Assembly: GCA_949592205.1 (NCBI GenBank)
Contig: CATIUR010000005.1
Coordinates: 29,538,179 to 29,602,178, forward strand
Length of the DNA: 64,000 bases
Origin: Helichrysum umbraculigerum
Lineage: Eukaryota > Streptophyta > Magnoliopsida > Asterales > Asteraceae
Reading direction: 5' to 3'
The translations under genes were made by a program, and so were the position numbers. This document shows, piece by piece, positions 22,900-35,441 of this stretch. Each line of letters opens with the position of its first letter. Positions within the stretch are counted from its first letter, which is position 1. Below the pieces are notes generated by a model. The model did no database searches and was not told the DNA's origin. It worked only from the letters and a program-made list of their open reading frames with translations.

Positions 22900-24410
22900 C
22901 TATCGTGATGTATTATGTTAAGAGTCCCCACCTCCTAAAAATATGATGACTCCCAAAAATAATGTGTGCCTCCTCCAAATATATATATGATGCCTCGTTG
23001 TACCTCCTAAAAACTCTTAGGAGGCGGGCATCATATTTTGAGGAGGCACACATTATTTTTGGGAGGTATCATATTTTTAGGAGGGAGACATCATTTTTTA
23101 GGAGTTTTTAGGAGACACAGGTTATTTTTAGGAGATATATTTTGATGAGGCACACATTATTTATTAATTTTTGGGAGGCGTCATATTTTAGTTTTTAAGC
23201 ATATATTTAGGCGGCACATATTGTTTCTTATTTCTGGGAGGCATCATATATTTTTAGGAGGGGTGGCTATCATATTTTGAGGAGGCACACATATGTGAGC
23301 CTCCAAAAATAAAAATAACATGATAGTTTTACTAAACTAAAATCAACAGCCTAAAATATAAATCTAGTGTTGTGGTCACCCAAAAATAGTAAAAAATAGT
23401 TTATAAAAATTCAGTGTTGAGTGACTAAAAAAATGGATATCAGAAAAATCTGTTGTTGAAAAAAAATGGTTACTTTAATGCAATGCCTAGTAATAAAGTT
23501 TACATGTTATCACATATACATTGTGACACATAGATTGTGGAGAGATTATGATAATCGAGGAGAACCGAAAATCAGACTATGAGTGACTCCCAAAAAAATA
23601 ATAATAGTATAGTTCTTATTTATGTGTAGTTTTTTAGGTGCCTTAAAAAATGGATTTTTATTTACGGAGAATGTGTGTTCCGAAAAATGATATTCTTAAA
23701 TAAAAAGTTGTGTCAATCATCCGGTTGTTAAAATGTTAAATATTCAAATGGAGATGTGGTTGACTCCAAAGAAATGGGAGGCAAAAAATGTGAGGCAGTG
23801 GGTAAATGCACATGGAGGTAAAAATAAATTGGAGGAAAAATGGGAGGCATCAAATTGGAGGCAAAATGGGAGGCATGGGAGATATATGCACGTGGACATA
23901 AAAAATGGGAGGCACAAGAATATGGGAGGAAAAAATGGGAGGCATGGAGGTAAAATATACATGGAGGAAAAAAAATAGGAGGTAAAAAATAGGAGGAGGT
24001 AAAATGCACATGTAGGTAAATGAATTGAGGCAAAAAATGGGAGGCAAAAAATGGAAGACAATAAGGTAAATAAATTGAAGGCAAAAAAAGGAGAAGGCAA
24101 AAAAGGAGGCATTGAGGTAAAAGCACATGAAAAAAAGGGAGTCACGTAGGTAAATGGGAGGTAAATAAATTATAATTTGGAGGGAAAAATGGGAGTAAAG
24201 GAGGCATACAGAATGGGATTTACACAATCATACATGGCAAATAAGGGATAAGGGAGCCACACATCCATTTCAAAATGGGAGGCAAGTAAAATGAAAAAAA
24301 AAAAAAAATGGGAGAGAAATAGGTAAATAAAATGGGAGTCAGAGGCGGGAGGCAACAATATTGGAGGCACATGAGAGGGATTAATTGAATATATATATTG
24401 GGCCAGCCTC
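22900..24410. repeat. Degenerate GGAGGC minisatellite, strongly strand-asymmetric
   Basis: Irregular units built on GGGAGGCA(C/T) with AT-rich spacers. A first block (22920-23300) has GGAGGCACACATTATTTTTG-like units and a short inverted start. A second (23755-24400) is almost wholly purine on the plus strand. Open frames here on either strand are by-products of the repeat. Confidence 0.75.
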
Positions 24411-24683
24411 CAAAAAAGGATAGATGATAACCGCTAAAAAACTGAAAATCCATTATCGCATGGTCCAGATTCAAAGTAAAAGTGATCTAATGGCTAATAT
24501 TTAAAATAAATGATGGCAGTTGCACTACCCGGTAGCCATATATATGATAAATTCTATAATAAATTTAATAAAGAGTAATACAGGAAAGTAACTATAGACA
24601 AATAATGTTAAATTTTTATGTTCATATCAACTGACTGTTTATCTTTATCAATAGGAATTTTAACCATTTTAGTGAGACTTGTA

Positions 24684-24929
24684 CCTCCGTCTCATATTTA
24701 TAGTCCAGTATTCCTTTTATAGATATCTTTATTTTATTGTTCACTTTCATAAATAGATAAGAAAATACGATAACGTTCTTTTTTACCCCTACTGTATATA
24801 TGTAAGACAAAAAAATGGGTAAAAAATAGACGGTAAAACTATCATATTACCAAAATGTATGAGAGTTGATTATGTTTTCTCAAACTGTGTATTTTTTGTC
24901 TGTTGACAATAAAATTGGGACGGAAGGAG
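24684..24929. mobile_element. Stowaway MITE, diverged copy
   Basis: Starts CCTCCGTCTCAT and ends GGGACGGAAGGAG, flanked by TA. Collinear inside with the better copy at 47004-47253 (GTCCAGTATTCC, CATAAATAGATAAGAA, GTATATATGTAAGACAAAAAA). Confidence 0.8.
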
Positions 24930-25076
24930 TAATTTTTTTTAATGTCGTTTTGTACTATTCATTAAGAGTAATATCCATAACAATTTTGGTTGGCAAATAT
25001 ATTAATTCAGTAGGTAACACTAAAAGAATGACATTACAATGGCAAACTTTTACCACCTGTATTGTACCAATCTAAT

Positions 25077-25111
25077 CCCGCAGCGAAGCGCGGGTAGCCA
25101 CTCCCCTTGTT
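25077..25111 (+). mobile_element. Helitron-like hairpin end
   Basis: CCCGC/GCGGG hairpin (25077-25094) then TAGCCACTCCCCTTGTT. The end word CTTGT is not the canonical CTRRT, so this is uncertain. Confidence 0.35.
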
Positions 25112-25467
25112 ATGGTCCTATACTCCTACGTACACTCGTATAATTTAACATATCAACAAATAATTGACGAAAAATTCATACAAATTTATCAAATATCTGG
25201 CAGTGAATCAATATGATGTGGAATCATTATCTATGTATAATTGTTATAAGCTATAAAATGGGACATGAGTACATGACTAAAAACGCATAATTTCATGACT
25301 TCCTTCACACCACTTGCAAGAATATTTTTTCTAATTAATATATTAAAGTAGAAAATTAAAAAGATACAAGTATACAACCATACATAGTTACATACTATAC
25401 ATAATTCAATCACCGACTTTTAATGCTCTTTAAAGAAGCTTATTTTGCAAGCTTTAATCAGTTTATT

Positions 25468-25820
25468 TTATAAGTGGCAAAATGAATGGGTCGGGACGGG
25501 TCAGGTCACGGGTTTAGATGGATCGTTTAGGAGGATGGGTCTTCACGGGTCCGGGTCAAATGAGTCTCGAGTCAGGTTGACCCATCGAGTTTCCACCGAA
25601 CTTTTCATTATTTGAGTGAAAAATGAAATGAATGAAATGAGGTTATAAAAAAAAATTTACCCGGTAGACCCCCGTTGGTTAATTATACACTTGAAGGTTA
25701 TTTTAAATACTCATTTATACCCATCTAAAAAAATAGAGGGAGACTCAATAAACCCATCACCTCATAAATATTATTCAACTTGACCCATGAATAACTAATG
25801 GGTCTAAAAGTGTCACATCT
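25468..25820. mobile_element. hAT-like MITE with 8-bp duplication AGTTTATT
   Basis: AGTTTATT stands at 25460-25467 and 25821-25828. Ends TAAGTGGCAAAATGAATGGGT and TAATGGGTCTAAAAGTGTCACA form an imperfect inverted repeat. Interior has GGGTCGGGACGGGTCA words. Confidence 0.5.
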
Positions 25821-25963
25821 AGTTTATTTGAATATATTTAGCTTATGTTTTTTGTGTTTGAAAGAACTTATTTCTTGAACTTATCTCAAAACTTATCTGC
25901 TTATTTGAGAGGAGAAGCTTAAAAATAAGCTACGAATTTTAAACTTATTTGCTTATAAGAAAA

Positions 25964-25990
25964 ACTAGATATAAGACCCGCGACAACGCG
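25964..25990 (-). mobile_element. Helitron-like 3' terminus
   Basis: On the minus strand the hairpin CGCG-TTGT-CGCG is followed by GGTCTTATAT and CTAGT, then T. This is a textbook Helitron end. The element would extend rightwards, perhaps to just before element 2, but no 5' end is proven. Confidence 0.6.
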
Positions 25991-26791
25991 AACGATTCTA
26001 ACTTATATATATATATAGATGGATGGGATACATAACCAATGTCACACCTGATGGTCTAACATTGATTTAATTCATTTCAATAGAAATCATTTAGATCCTA
26101 CGTAGGTACATGAAACAATATTTGACAACAAATTAGAATTCTAAAAATCCGAAACACTACATTAATAAAACAGAATTTGGTTTTGTTCTATTTACATCAA
26201 ATAAATAAAGTAGTTTGTATCACGGGTTACAGACTTGTTTTGTTCTCAAGGTATGCAATAAGTTTCTAGAGCGGCATCTTTGCATCTTTTTATGCTTCAT
26301 AAGTTCTACCACCACCTTTCATATAAAATAACCATTCAATATAGTTGCCAAATACCTTCTCCCTCAATGAAATTGACTTCGATAACAAAATCTAACAAAA
26401 CGAAAACTCTAAATCGAAGTTTATGGGTTACCTGAAAGCACTCGGAGTAACTGCGATTTTGAAGAAAAGAAGATAAAAACCAAGAATCATTCTTGAGAAG
26501 AAAACTAATACAGAGGAAAGTGTATTGCAGTATTTACTCTTGTGATTAGGGCTTAGTTAACGCTCTATAATCCGAACACCAATGACGGCCGGAGAGGAAT
26601 AAAGATGGTAGTCGATGTTTTGATTATTTAGGGTTTAGAGATGAGATTTGGGAGGGTTTTTAATTGAGAATAAAATGTAGTTTTTGTTTTTTTGTTTTAT
26701 TTTATTTTATATTTTATATTTAGTTAATTGTAATTAAATGAAAAAAAGCTAGGCCGTTAGATTGCAAAATCAATTAAGGGTCGGGATTGCC
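25991..26791. other. Non-coding DNA before element 2, possible captured 5' UTR
   Basis: The minus strand of 26400-26650 resembles a plant 5' UTR (CT-rich, with a CAG/GTAACC-like donor), as seen in gene fragments taken up by Helitrons. No protein was recognised. Confidence 0.3.
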
Positions 26792-27242
26792 TGTAACATC
26801 CTCTCCGATAGCCTGGTATTTTCTATTCATAATTTCGTATTTAATAAGTTTTAAATAATTTTGCTATATAAATTTTTAATTTTGAAAGTTGGTGAAATAG
26901 GTCTTAGGACTTATTGTGGATAATGAAATGTTGCTTGTTTTAATATATTAAAGTTGACGGTACAATAAAATGAATTTCTCGCATCTAGCAATTAGGTGCC
27001 AGACAATAGATTTAGAGCGGGTATTAAATACCCAAAGTTGTAGGTCGGTTTTATTAGGGACCGACCTAACCCTTTTGATCACTTTACCATTTTTCATTTC
27101 TTTCATCTTCTCTTGGAACTAAACCTACAAACCCTAGCTAGTAAATCAAGTAAAATCATCAAACTACAAAGTGATTGGGGGTTATAATCTACAAGCTAAC
27201 ATCATCATCTACATCTTCCATTCATCTTCTTCATTTTTAAAG

Positions 27243-27806
27243 GTAAATGGGGTTTATTTCAAAATGTTAGGATTTATGAATAATTGGTTAATTTGATTTG
27301 TTCTTGCAATTGTATGATGATAATTTGTTACATATGATTATAGGTGATGATTTGTAACTAGTTAAATGCATTAGAATCGAGTTTGATAAGTTTGAATATT
27401 GAAAATGGAGTTAAAGTTCGTTCAGGTCTGTTCTTGAGCTGAAGAACAGATGAACGCGATCCCGGCTATGGTTCCGGATCGCGTTCCCTTGTTGTAAACG
27501 ACCTATTCGAGTTTTTGGCCTTAGAAACGCGATCCAGGCCAAGCATCCGGATCGCGTTTGCTAGTGTTTTTCGGTGACAGAATTTTTGACTAAGGACGAA
27601 CGCGATCCAGCCCTGACTAGTCAGGATCGCGTTTGCATGTTTAATTTTGATGGATTTTACAAATTTCAACAAAATGCATGTGTTTAGAAGGTGGTGTTTA
27701 TAGTGGCACTTATTGAATGCTATTGTGGCATTTTACAAAAATGCTCATTTTGATATTTACACATTATGAGACAAAGTACTAACTTATGTTGATTATTGAT
27801 TCTCAG
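27243..27806 (+). other. Predicted leader intron A of element 2 LTR
   Basis: Donor AAAG/GTAAAT at 27243, branch consensus TACTAAC near 27778 and acceptor TTCTCAG ending 27806. It encloses the hairpin triplet. The exon to the next donor (27807-27862) is 56 nt, as in element 1. Confidence 0.45.
27453..27633. repeat. Three hairpins with arms AACGCGATCC / GGATCGCGTT
   Basis: Inverted arms of 10 bases enclose short spacers at about 27453-27485, 27525-27559 and 27599-27633. The third spacer holds a further palindrome, CTGACTAGTCAG. Their place in the LTR matches the palindrome array of element 1, but the sequences are unrelated. Confidence 0.9.
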
Positions 27807-27862
27807 ATTCTCCGAAAGATAAGTGATCTCTGGAATCAGAGATTTTGAAGGCAACGGTATCG

Positions 27863-28362
27863 GTGAGTGGATTCAGAGCTCACCATTTAAATTTAGTTGT
27901 GATCATTTGATTGCAACGAATAAACGTGAATATGTTTTGTTGATTAGTTGATATACCTTGTTGACTGTGAACCTATGTGCTACGTGTTTGGCCTTCGGGC
28001 ATCAGTTGTTAACGAGGTCAACGAGTTGTTAAATGGTTGGTTGAACTAGGCAGGGGTTGAATGAATGATACAGAGTCGTACTTCATTTGTTGTGTGTTTG
28101 ATTCTGTATTTGAGTTCAACTACCACTAGTTATCGGTCTCGTCCGTATGGCCATACAGATATGGTTGGGTAAGTGTTCTTGGGGAGCCACCCGGGCATTA
28201 CGGTTATCCCCAGAGCCACCGATCCTCGTTAAGTTGTTGTTGATTTGTTGAATATCGTATTGCGGTTGTTTGAAGCAATTATATGATTATGCTAATTTAT
28301 ATGTTGTGTTATGAACTCACTCACTTAGCTTTGTGCTAATCCCTCGCATTTACTTTCTGCAG
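27863..28362 (+). other. Predicted leader intron B of element 2 LTR (500 nt)
   Basis: Donor CG/GTGAGTGG and acceptor CTTTCTGCAG, equivalent to 14764-15247 in element 1. Confidence 0.5.
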
Positions 28363-28643
28363 ATTATATTTTGAATAGGTGAGTAGCAGAAAGTAGATGC
28401 TCTAGGAGCTGGGGAATGTTTTGACAGCTTGCTACTCTGATTATGTTTTGTAACAATTAATGTTAAGTTTTATATAATACCCCGTATTATGTGTTTGTTA
28501 AACCTGTTTAACTCGACATGACTTAACTTATAATCGGTTTATGATTTTTATTCTAACGTATATTAATTAAATATGTTTTAATTTTCTTCGCTTCCGTGTT
28601 TTCAATATAATATTATTTATGGAAAATGAGGGGTGTTATAAGT

Positions 28644-28655
28644 TGGTATCAGAGC
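28644..28655 (+). other. Primer binding site of element 2
   Basis: TGGTATCAGAGC, three bases after the LTR end, matching initiator tRNA-Met. Confidence 0.9.
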
Positions 28656-28814
28656 ATGGTTTTGGGGTAATTGAGCATTGTAGAATGTTCAATCCCAAAA
28701 CTGTAGCGTGGTATGTTAAACATTCCTGGGTATGAGATTTAGCATTGGTTGTGAAATTGTTAGTAGATAGGTACTAACGATTAACAAGTTTCAAGTGTTG
28801 TGTTGATTTCAGAA

Positions 28815-31800
28815 ATGGCAGATGACGAACAACCGATCCCCAACCCCAATAATGCCTCTCGGTATGTTGTTCCTCCTGTTGTGACTAATAATCGTGAAGG
28901 TACATCTCATCAAGGCGGTGAAGAAACCAATAGGGATGAGTATATACATGAGATAGAAGATGAATGGATATTTCTGAGAGAGTTTAAAAGGAAAGCTGAG
29001 GAAGTTGCAGCTAGGCAACATTTGCAACAACAATCTTCGGTGTTTGGTGCTAGTCCATCTTCTCAGACTAATAAGATGTGTACTTTTAAAACTTTTATGT
29101 CTTGCAAACCACCGGAGTTCCATGGAAGTACCAATCCAACTGTGGCTTTAAATTGGTTAAGAGATATGGAACGCAAGTTTGATGTGATTAGCTGTGAGGA
29201 AGAATCCAAGGTCAAGTTTGCTGTGCAGTGCCTGAAGGATGATGCCATGGTTTGGTGGGATTCAATTACTGGGCATTTTTTAATCCACAACAAAAGGAAT
29301 CTATACGATGGAATGAATTTCATCAAGTAGTGTGTAATCAATATTGTTCTGATTTCCATATGGCACAAATTAGGAGGGATTTTGTGAATCTTCAATTAAC
29401 GGATAATATGACCATGGAGGAGTTGATAGCTCAATTTACAGAAAAACTTTGATTTGTACAACAATGGGTTCCGGAGGAGAAGACGAAGATAGAGCAGTTT
29501 GTGGATACTTTACCCCATAACTATCGTACTACCGTGAGACTAGCCACTAGTTTATCTCAGGCTTTTAATCTTGCTCGATCCGTGGATAGTGACATTAGAG
29601 GGTCTCGTGAAACACGATCTAGAGATAATTCTTCAAAGTCTAGAGCGGATTCCTTTAGTAAAGGGAAATCAAATTGGCAAGGGAATCGTCAGACAAAGAA
29701 GTATGTTAGTAAGAGTAGTTCGTCGGGAAGTTCGAACTGGTGTAGTACATGCAAATCTAGACATTCAGGGCCGTGTACTCCGCAAACAAATAAGTGTCTG
29801 AAATGTGGTGATCTTGGTCATGAGATAAGAAATTGTCGTTATCCGAACTTTGTGTGTTGGACTTGTAAAAAGGAGGGACATCGAGTGGGTCAATGTCCAG
29901 AGGCGGGGAAATCGGGGCTTGGTTCGGTCGGGAGTTCGGCATCTTCCGGTCAGAAAAGGAAGAATCCTCCACCAGCAACCAGTCGGGCTTTTCAAATGAC
30001 AGTCAATGAGGCTGTACATACAGAAGATGTTATAACTGGTACATTCTTTATAAACTCTGTACCGGCTCGTGTTTTATTTGACTCTGGTGCTACTTGTACT
30101 TTTATATCTGTATGCTTCTGCGACAAGTTGAAATTAGTGCCTACTGTGATAACCAAACCCGTAGAAGTAGAAATTGTTAGCGGTAAATTAGTTCCTGTTA
30201 CCACCTCGGTGACTGGAGCTAATATTGTGATTGATGATCGAACTTTCCCTATTTCATTCTTGTTGATGCCAATCCCTAGTTTTGACGTAATAGTTGGTAT
30301 GGATTGGTTAAGTCAGAATAGGGCTAGCATTGATTGCCACCAAAAGTTGATTAGGATCCCAATCTCCGACGGGTCATACGTTGTGGCTCGAGGAGAACGG
30401 GATGGTATGTCTATTCCCCTGATTTCGATGATGAAGGCTAGGAAGTCATTATCCAAAGGTTGCGAGTCCTACTTAGCTTATGTAGTTGATGCTAAACTTG
30501 AAAGAAAAGTTATTTCCGATGTACCGGTTGTGTGTGAATACTCTGAGGTATTTCCTGATGAGTTACCTGGGTTGCCACCAGTTAGGGAAGTTGAGTACCG
30601 TATTGATCTTGTGCCGGGTTCGTCGCCTGTAGCTAAAGCTCCTTATAGGTTAGCGCCTTCTGAGATTCGCGAAATGATGAATCAGATACAGGAACTGTTA
30701 GATAAGGATTTTATTAGACCTAGTTCTTCGCCGTGGGGTGCAACAGTATTATTTGTGAAAAAGAAAGACGGGTCTATGCGCATGTGTATTGATTATAGAG
30801 AGTTGAACAAGAGAACGGTAAAGAATAAGTACCCTCTTCCTAGAATAGATGACTTATTTGATCAGTTGCAGGGTTCTTCAGTGTATTCTAAGATTGATCT
30901 GAGATCGGGTTATCATCAGGTCCGTGTTCGTGAAGAGGACATTCCAAAAACAGCTTTTCGTACTAGGTACGGTCATTATGAATTTTTGGTTATGCCTTTT
31001 GGTTTGACGAATGCTCCAGCTGTATTTATGGATTTAATGAATCGGGTTTGTCGACCTTTCTTGGATAAATTTGTTATTGTTTTCATTGACGATATTCTCG
31101 TGTATTCGAAATCCGAAGATGAGCATGCTCTGCATTTAAGATTGGTTCTTGATACGTTGAAACGAGAACAGTTGTATGCCAAGTTCTCTAAGTGCGAATT
31201 TTGGATTCGGGAGGTTCAGTTTTTGGGTCACGTAATTTGTAAGGATGGTGTGAAAGTGGATCCAACTAAAGTGGAGGCTGTGATGAAATGGAACGCCCCA
31301 AAGTCTGCTTCGGAAATAAAGAGCTTTCTTGGATTAGCGGGTTATTACCGGAAGTTTATAAAAGATTTTTCTAAGATTGCGGGTCCGTTAACCAAATTAA
31401 CCCGTAAGGATGAGAAATTCGTATGGACTGATCGTCAGGAGCATGCATTCCAAACGTTAAGACAAATGTTGTGTCAGTCACCGGTGTTAGCATTACCGGA
31501 GGGTTCAGATGATTTCATTGTTTATTGTGATGCTTCTTTTTCGGGCTTGGGCTGTGTTCTTATGCAAAGGGATAAAGTTATTGCCTATGCTTCTCGTCAG
31601 TTAAAACCGCATGAAAAGAATTATCCCACTCACGATTTAGAATTTGCAGCGGTTGTATTTGCCTTAAAACTTTAGAGACATTACTTGTACGGGACTCGAT
31701 GTGTTGTTTGTACTGACCATAAAAGTCTGCAGTATGTGTTTTCCCAAAAAGAGTTGAACATGCGTCAGAGAAGATGGCTTGAATTAATCAAAGACTATGA

Positions 31801-33370
31801 TTGTGAAATTAGATATCACCCAGGCAAAGCTAATGTGGTTGCGGATGCTCTAAGCCGAAAGGGTGCTTCTGATCGAATCTTTTATCTCAAGGTAAATGTT
31901 TCCTCTGACTTGATTGATCGAATAAAAATTGTACAATTAGAAGCTTTGTTGGATCACAACTTAAAGTCCGAAATTATGTTGAAAAGAAAAGATGAATTAG
32001 TGGACGATTCTAGAGGATTGAAAACTTTTAAGTCTCGGGTGTGGATTCCTTTACTTGGCGGAATTCGGGATACGATTTTGAATGAAGCTCATAAGTCTAA
32101 GTTAACTGTTCATCCCGGTAGTACTCGAATGTATAACGACTTAAAACCTTTGTATTGGTGGCCCACGATGAAAACTGACATTGCACGGTTTGTTGGTAAT
32201 TGTCATATCTGCGCGCAAGTTAAAGCTGAACATCAAAAGCCGTACGGATCACTGAAACAGTTGGAAATTCCCGAGTGGAAATGAGAACATATAACCATGG
32301 ATTTTGTAACTAAACTGCCGCGTACCATTCGAGGTAATGATATGGTTTGGGTTATTGTAGATCGGTTGACAAAAAGTGCGCATTTTCTTGCTGCGAGTGA
32401 GACCACCTCTTTGACTAAGCTCGCTCAGTTGTATCTTAATGAAATTGTATCAAGACATGGTATTCCAGTGTCAATTGTGTCAGACCGAGATTCCCGTTTT
32501 GTTTCGCATTTTTGGCAGAGTCTTCAACAAGAATTGGGTACCCGTGTAAATCTAAGTACAGCGTATCATCCTCAAATAGATGGTCAATCAGAACGAACGA
32601 TTCAAACATTAGAGGACATGCTTCGTGCCTGTGTGTTGGAATATGGAGGTTCATGGGATTCACATCTTCCGTTGGTCGAATTTGCTTATAACAATTCGTA
32701 TCACTCGAGTATCGGTATGCCTCCGTATGAAATGTTATATGGTCGTCGTTGTAGAACACCGACATGTTGGTTGGAAGTCGGTGAGAAACAGTTTGCTGGA
32801 CCCGACATAGTACAAATGACCGCGGATAAGGTAACAATTGCACGTGAAAAGTTGAAAGCCGCGCGCGATAGACAGAAAAAGTATGCGGATCCGAAAAGGC
32901 GACCGGTTGTATTTTCTGAAGGTGAACTAGTCTACCTTAAAGTTTCCCCGTGGAAAGGTGTAATTCGTTTTGGAAAACGGGGAAAGTTGGCACCTAGATA
33001 CATTGGTCCATTTAAGATTCGACAAGTGGTTAACGACCAGTCAGTGACGTTGGATCTTCCTCCTGAGCTTTCGGGTATTCATAGTACGTTTAACGTGTGT
33101 TATTTGAGGAGGTGTAACATTGAGGACCAGTCACAAATACTTCCTTTGAAGGATTTAAAAGTTGATAGAACTCAAAGGTTAGTTGAAGAACCGGTAGAAA
33201 TCATAGATAGGAAGGTTACCAAACTTAGGAAGAAACAAATTCCTATGGTGCTTGTAAAGTGGAAACATAGTTTAGGTTCCAACCTGACTTGGGAGACTGA
33301 GGAGTCTATGAAATCCAGATATCCTGGATTGTTTGATGGTGTTGAGATTTCGGGGACGAAATCTCCTTAA
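28815..33370 (+). pseudogene. gag-pol of element 2, one frameshift and three stop codons
   Basis: Same domain order as element 1: gag with CLKCGDLGHEIRNC and CWTCKKEGHRVGQC knuckles, protease DSGA, reverse transcriptase with FIDD, RNase H, integrase and chromodomain, ending EISGTKSP. Breaks against element 1: a single-base loss near 29277-29285 in a T run, TGA at 29450-29452 (Arg in element 1), TAG at 31673-31675 (Trp) and TGA at 32282-32284 (Trp). All else is open, including an unbroken stretch of 2.1 kb over protease and RT. Confidence 0.92.
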
Positions 33371-33384
33371 GGAGGGGAGATTTG
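33371..33384 (+). other. Polypurine tract of element 2
   Basis: AAGGAGGGGAGATT just before the 3' LTR, nearly the same as in element 1. Confidence 0.8.
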
Positions 33385-35231
33385 TAACATCCTCTCCGAT
33401 AGCCTGGTATTTTCTATTCATAATTTCGTATTTAATAAGTTTTAAATAATTTTGCTATATAAATTTTTAATTGTGAAAGTTGGTGAAATAGGTCTTAGGA
33501 CTTATTGTGGATAATGAAATGTTGCTTGTTTTAATATATTAAAGTTGACGGTACAATAAAATGAATTTCTCGCATCTAGCAATTAGGTGCCAGACAATAG
33601 ATTTAGAGCGGGTATTAAATACCCAAAGTTGTAGGTCGGTTTTATTAGGGACCGACCTAACCCTTTTGATCACTTTACCATTTTTCATTTCTTTCATCTT
33701 CTCTTGGAACTAAACCTACAAACCCTAGCTAGTAAATCAAGTAAAATCATCAAACTACAAAGTGATTGGGGGTTATAATCTACAAGCTAACATCATCATC
33801 TACATCTTCCATTCATCTTCTTCATTTTTAAAGGTAAATGGGGTTTATTTCAAAATGTTAGGATTTATGAATAATTGGTTAATTTGATTTGTTCTTGCAA
33901 TTGTATGATGATAATTTGTTACATATGATTATAGGTGATGATTTGTAACTAGTTAAATGCATTAGAATCGAGTTTGATAAGTTTGAATATTGAAAATGGA
34001 GTTAAAGTTCGTTCAGGTCTGTTCTTGAGCTGAAGAACAGATGAACGCGATCCCGGCTATGGTTCCGGATCGCGTTCCCTTGTTGTAAACGACCTATTCG
34101 AGTTTTTGGCCTTAGAAACGCGATCCAGGCCAAGCATCCGGATCGCGTTTGCTAGTGTTTTTCGGTGACAGAATTTTTGACTAAGGACGAACGCGATCCA
34201 GCCCTGACTAGTCAGGATCGCGTTTGCATGTTTAATTTTGATGGATTTTACAAATTTCAACAAAATGCATGTGTTTAGAAGGTGGTGTTTATAGTGGCAC
34301 TTATTGAATGCTATTGTGGCATTTTACAAAAATGCTCATTTTGATATTTACACATTATGAGACAAAGTACTAACTTATGTTGATTATTGATTCTCAGATT
34401 CTCCGAAAGATAAGTGATCTCTGGAATCAGAGATTTTGAAGGCAACGGTATCGGTGAGTGGATTCAGAGCTCACCATTTAAATTTAGTTGTGATTATTTG
34501 ATTGCAACGAATAAACGTGAATATGTTTTGTTGATTAGTTGATATACCTTGTTGACTGTGAACCTATGTGCTACGTGTTTGGCCTTCGGGCATCAGTTGT
34601 TAACGAGGTCAACGAGTTGTTAAATGGTTGGTTGAACTAGGCAGGGGTTGAATGAATGATACAGAGTCGTACTTCATTTGTTGTGTGTTTGATTCTGTAT
34701 TTGAGTTCAACTACCACTAGTTATCGGTCTCGTCCGTATGGCCATACGGATATGGTTGGGTAAGTGTTCTTGGGGAGCCACCCGGGCATTACGGTTATCC
34801 CCAGAGCCACCGATCCTCGTTAAGTTGTTGTTGATTTGTTGAATATCGTATTGCGGTTGTTTGAAGCAATTATATGATTATGCTAATTTATATGTTGTGT
34901 TATGAACTCACTCACTTAGCTTTGTGCTAATCCCTCGCATTTACTTTCTGCAGATTATATTTTGAATAGGTGAGTAGCAGAAAGTAGATGCTCTAGGAGC
35001 TGGGGAATGTTTTGACAGCTTGCTACTCTGATTATGTTTTGTAACAATTAATGTTAAGTTTTATATAATACCCCGTATTATGTGTTTGTTAAACCTGTTT
35101 AACTCGACATGACTTAACTTATAATCGGTTTATGATTTTTGTTCTAACGTATATTAATTAAATATGTTTTAATTTTCTTCGCTTCCGTGTTTTCAATATA
35201 ATATTATTTATGGAAAATGAGGGGTGTTATA
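33385..35231 (+). repeat. 3' LTR of element 2
   Basis: Differs from the 5' LTR at about four sites (for example CCATACGG against CCATACAG). The three hairpins recur at about 34044-34224. Confidence 0.93.
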
Positions 35232-35441
35232 ATGCCCCAAACCATCTTGCTTTAAGTATATATTATGTTATAGATAAATAATGACCCACAAACACCAAAG
35301 CAGGCGACAATCATTTTATTTCTGCTAGTATTTTTACTTCTTTGACATTTAAAGTATTCGTCTCATATGTGATGAAAATCTAGTTTGCTAAAAGTATTCG
35401 TTTTACCTCTAAAATAGTTTACAAAAATCTCGTCATCACAG

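Larger units (their letters stand above)
26792..28640 (+). repeat. 5' LTR of element 2
   Basis: 1849 bp. Shares the TTGACGGTA, CAGACAATAGATTTAG, GGTGAGTGGAT and CTTAGCTT-GTGCTAAT-CCCTC blocks with element 1. Ends GAGGGGTGTTATA. Confidence 0.93.
26792..35231 (+). mobile_element. Ty3 (Tekay/Del-like chromovirus) retrotransposon, element 2
   Basis: Both LTRs are complete (26792-28640 and 33385-35231; TGTAACATCC to GTGTTATA), with PBS at 28644-28655, gag-pol 28815-33370 and polypurine tract 33371-33384. I count about four substitutions between the 1.85-kb LTRs, so the insertion is very recent. Flanks are TTGCC and ATGCC, an imperfect target duplication. Proteins are close to element 1 but LTRs differ strongly, so it is another subfamily. 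Confidence 0.93.

Noticed and set aside
23728..24474. Several 80-130 codon frames, mostly minus strand, rich in Leu, Pro and Phe
   Set aside because: By-products of the GGGAGGCA minisatellite read in different frames.
27466..34263. Identical 68-codon minus-strand frames in both element 2 LTRs (27466-27672, 34057-34263)
   Set aside because: They run through the hairpin array; identity reflects the LTR pair, and no protein similarity is seen.
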